NCBI GenBank assembly: GCA_025935275.1
Contig: JAICVP010000084.1
Location: forward strand, 1-8,171
DNA: 8,171 nt
Source of the DNA: Thermoleophilia bacterium
Lineage (GTDB): Bacteria > Actinomycetota > Thermoleophilia > Gaiellales > Gaiellaceae
Direction: 5' to 3'
A program made the translations under genes and the position numbers. How positions within the stretch are numbered: the stretch's first letter is position 1; every line of letters begins with the position of its first letter. The notes beneath the pieces are model-generated. The model was not told the DNA's origin. It saw nothing but the letters and a program-made list of their open reading frames with translations, and searched no databases. Below are positions 6,072-8,171 of the stretch, piece after piece.

Positions 6072-6941
6072 ATGAAGCTCGGGATGGTCGGCCTCGGCCG
6101 CATGGGCGGCAACATGACCAAGCGGCTGGAGAACGACGGCCACACGGTTCAGACGTACGACCAGGGTGGAACCGGGACGGCAGCCTCCCTGGAGGAGCTC
6201 GTCGGCCAGCTCGAGGCGCGACGCGCCGTCTGGCTGATGATTCCCGCCGGCGACCCGACCGAGCAGGCGGTGCAGGAGCTCCTCGGTCTTCTCGACGAGG
6301 GCGACGTGATCGTCGACGGCGGCAACTCGAACTTCAGGGACTCGCAGCGGCGGGCCGGCCTCGCGGCCGCGAAGGGGATCGGCTACGTCGACGCCGGCGT
6401 GTCGGGTGGAGTCTGGGGTCTCGCGAACGGCTACTGCCTGATGGTGGGCGGCGAGGACGATGCCGTCGGCTTCCTCGAGCCCGCGTTCAAGACGCTGGCG
6501 CCCGACGACGGCTACGCACACGTGGGCGCATCCGGCGCGGGCCATTTCGTGAAGATGGTGCACAACGGGATCGAGTACGGCCTCATGCAGGCCTACGCGG
6601 AGGGCTTCGACATCATGAACGCCTCCGAGTTCGACCTCGACCTGCACGAGATCGCCAGCATCTGGCGCTACGGCTCGGTCGTTCGCAGCTGGCTCCTGGA
6701 GCTCCTGCACTCCGCGCTCGAAACGGAGGGCAACGACCTCGAGCACATCGCGGGCTACGTGGAGGACTCCGGCGAAGGGCGCTGGACGGTCTTCGAGGCG
6801 ATCAACGAGAGCGTGCCCGCCCCGGTGATCAGCGCGGCACTCTTCGCCCGCTTCGCCTCGCGCGAGGACGAGTCGTTCGCGGCGAAGATCAACGCAGCGC
6901 TCCGAAATCAGTTCGGCGGTCACGCGGTGCGCAGCGAATGA
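6072..6941 (+). CDS. gnd: 6-phosphogluconate dehydrogenase, decarboxylating, short type
   Basis: Oxidises 6-phosphogluconate to ribulose 5-phosphate and CO2 with reduction of NAD(P)+. At 289 residues it belongs to the short class (usually about 300; the E. coli form is about 468). It shows the dinucleotide motif GLGRMG (7-12), DGGNSNFRDS, the substrate loop SGGVWGLANGYCLM, the catalytic Lys161 and Glu168 in KMVHNGIE (161-168; Lys183 and Glu190 of the sheep enzyme), and the short-class C-terminal pattern EDSGEGRWTV followed by FGGHAV near the end. Asp30 ends the second Rossmann strand (TYDQGG), which in this fold usually favours NAD+ over NADP+. Right after Asp30 the chain jumps to GTAASLEEL, about 10 residues earlier than I expect. 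The start is fixed by the strong ribosome binding site and by MKLGMVGLG beginning directly with the first strand. Its stop overlaps the zwf start in ATGA. Confidence 0.95.
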   Translation: MKLGMVGLGRMGGNMTKRLENDGHTVQTYDQGGTGTAASLEELVGQLEARRAVWLMIPAGDPTEQAVQELLGLLDEGDVIVDGGNSNFRDSQRRAGLAAAKGIGYVDAGVSGGVWGLANGYCLMVGGEDDAVGFLEPAFKTLAPDDGYAHVGASGAGHFVKMVHNGIEYGLMQAYAEGFDIMNASEFDLDLHEIASIWRYGSVVRSWLLELLHSALETEGNDLEHIAGYVEDSGEGRWTVFEAINESVPAPVISAALFARFASREDESFAAKINAALRNQFGGHAVRSE

Positions 6942-8171
6942 GCATCTCTGAGCGCGTCGAAGCGCCCAACCCGCTCGAGGAGGGCCTGCGCCGCCGCCGC
7001 ACGCCGGAGCCCTGCGCGCTCACGATCTTCGGCGCGTCGGGCGACCTGACCCAGCGCAAGCTCTTCCCTGCCCTGTACTCGCTCGCGGTTCGGAATCTTC
7101 TGCCGCCGAAGTTCGGCGTCGTCGGCGTGGCCCGCACCGAGATGACCGACGACGAGTTCCGGGAGAAGATGAAGCAGGCGATCCAGGACCATGCGCGCGA
7201 CGAGTTCCGGCAAGACGTCTGGGACGAGCTCGCCGAGGGCATCCGCTACGTCGCCACGGACTTCGCCGACCAGGGCGGCGAGGAGCACGTCGTCCAGTGT
7301 CTGAACGAGCTCGACAACAAGTTCGGCACGGCCTCCAACCGCATCTACTACCTCGCCGTGCCCCCCTCCGCGATCGAGACGATCGTCGTCGAGATGGGCA
7401 AGCGCCGCTCCACCGAGGGCTGGACGCGCGTGATCGTCGAGAAGCCGTTCGGCTACGACCTCGACACGGCGCGGCACCTGAACGAGGTCATCCACGAGCA
7501 CTTCGCCGAGGACGAGATCTTCCGGATCGACCACTACCTCGGCAAGGAGACGGTCCAGAACATGCTGGTCCTCCGCTTCGCGAACGGGATCTTCGAGCCG
7601 ATCTGGAACCGCCAGTTCATCGACCACGTCCAGATCACGGTCGCCGAGTCGCTCGGCATCGAAGGCCGGGCGGACTACTACGAACACGCCGGCGCAGTCC
7701 GCGACATCGTCCAGAACCATCTGCTCCAGCTCGTCGCCTTGACGGCGATGGAGCCACCGATCGACTTCACCGCCGAGTCGGTGCGAAACGAGAAGGTGAA
7801 GGTCCTGAAGGCGCTGCACACTCCGGGCCCCAAGCACGTCGTGCGCGGGCAGTACGGGCCCGGCTACATCGAGGGCGAGGAGGTGCCCGGCTACCGGGAG
7901 GAGCCCGACGTCGCGCCGGACTCGATGACGGAGACGTACGTCGCCGCGAAGCTCTACGTCGACAACTGGCGCTGGGCGGACACGCCCTTCTACATCCGCA
8001 CCGGCAAGCGCCTTCCCCGGCGGGAGACGACGATCGCGATCCAGTTCAAGCGCGCTCCCCATCCGCCCTTCGAGCTCGACTCGGACGATGCGCTCCGGCC
8101 CAACGTGCTGCTCGTCCACATCCAGCCCGATGAGGGCGTCTCGCTGGCCGTCGGAGCGAAGGTGCCCGGGC
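6938..8171 (+). CDS. zwf: Glucose-6-phosphate dehydrogenase, 3' end cut by window edge
   Basis: Catalyses the entry step of the oxidative pentose phosphate pathway: glucose 6-phosphate to 6-phosphogluconolactone with reduction of NAD(P)+. The frame is open from ATG 6938 through 411 whole codons to the right edge; a full protein is usually about 480-515 residues, so roughly the last 80-100 are missing. Visible motifs: the nucleotide-binding GASGDL (32-37), Lys169 in VEKPFGYDL, the substrate signature RIDHYLGKE (196-204) with Asp198 and His199, and QNHLLQ with His261, the likely catalytic base (His240 in the Leuconostoc enzyme). YIRTGKRLP appears later. About 25 charged residues precede the Rossmann fold, as in many actinobacterial forms. 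It overlaps gnd by four bases (ATGA) with no strong Shine-Dalgarno of its own, pointing to translational coupling within a gnd-zwf operon. A partner gene such as opcA or pgl might follow but is not visible. Confidence 0.96.
   Translation, partial: MSISERVEAPNPLEEGLRRRRTPEPCALTIFGASGDLTQRKLFPALYSLAVRNLLPPKFGVVGVARTEMTDDEFREKMKQAIQDHARDEFRQDVWDELAEGIRYVATDFADQGGEEHVVQCLNELDNKFGTASNRIYYLAVPPSAIETIVVEMGKRRSTEGWTRVIVEKPFGYDLDTARHLNEVIHEHFAEDEIFRIDHYLGKETVQNMLVLRFANGIFEPIWNRQFIDHVQITVAESLGIEGRADYYEHAGAVRDIVQNHLLQLVALTAMEPPIDFTAESVRNEKVKVLKALHTPGPKHVVRGQYGPGYIEGEEVPGYREEPDVAPDSMTETYVAAKLYVDNWRWADTPFYIRTGKRLPRRETTIAIQFKRAPHPPFELDSDDALRPNVLLVHIQPDEGVSLAVGAKVPG

Noticed and set aside
5921..6145. Small open frames crossing the pgi-gnd gap (74 codons minus; tail of a 222-codon plus frame)
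   Set aside because: They extend from shadow frames of pgi or gnd, lack convincing start signals and have no recognisable product, so the gap is treated as non-coding.
6920..8119. Minus-strand open frame of 399 codons opposite zwf
   Set aside because: Antisense to clear zwf motifs (GASGDL, RIDHYLGKE, QNHLLQ); no domain recognised in it.

Overview
The window is a GC-rich, gene-dense stretch of bacterial chromosome whose codons mostly end in G or C. It carries central carbon metabolism genes: a near-complete set of pentose phosphate pathway enzymes on the plus strand, preceded by a divergent ABC-F ATPase gene on the minus strand. The codon usage, the long (about 370-residue) transaldolase and the clustering of tkt, tal, pgi, gnd and zwf suggest a high-GC Gram-positive lineage, probably Actinomycetota and perhaps a deep-branching one such as Thermoleophilia. 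That placement is an inference from gene content and is not proven here.

Layout: (1) 1-1359, minus strand: an ABC-F protein, 453 codons visible, cut by the left edge just after its second ABC signature. (2) 1360-1365: only 6 bases separate its ATG from the first possible ATG of tkt. (3) 1366-3414: tkt, transketolase. (4) 3428-4537: tal, transaldolase, with a clear Shine-Dalgarno. (5) 4541-5908: pgi, glucose-6-phosphate isomerase of the kind found fused to transaldolase. It starts at TTG, in the same frame as tal, with only the tal TAG and one GTC codon between them. (6) 5909-6071: the only real intergenic gap (163 bases), holding a 7-bp hairpin, a tandem 8-mer and the gnd ribosome binding site. 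(7) 6072-6941: gnd, a short-type 6-phosphogluconate dehydrogenase. (8) 6938-8171: zwf, glucose-6-phosphate dehydrogenase, overlapping gnd by ATGA and cut by the right edge.

Together Zwf and Gnd form the oxidative branch from glucose 6-phosphate to ribulose 5-phosphate. Tkt and Tal rearrange pentose phosphates into fructose 6-phosphate and glyceraldehyde 3-phosphate, and Pgi returns fructose 6-phosphate to glucose 6-phosphate, so the cluster could support cyclic operation of the pathway. The lactonase, ribulose-phosphate epimerase and ribose-phosphate isomerase genes are not in the window. tkt-tal-pgi look like one transcription unit and gnd-zwf like a second or a continuation of it.

I see no mobile elements, CRISPR arrays, tRNA or rRNA genes, and nothing that amounts to a new system. 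The points most worth checking are the single in-frame stop between tal and pgi, the near-touching divergent starts of tkt and the ABC-F gene, two apparent internal shortenings (in Pgi and in the Gnd Rossmann fold), a Ser-to-Ala change at a phosphate-binding site in Tkt, and the structured gap before gnd.
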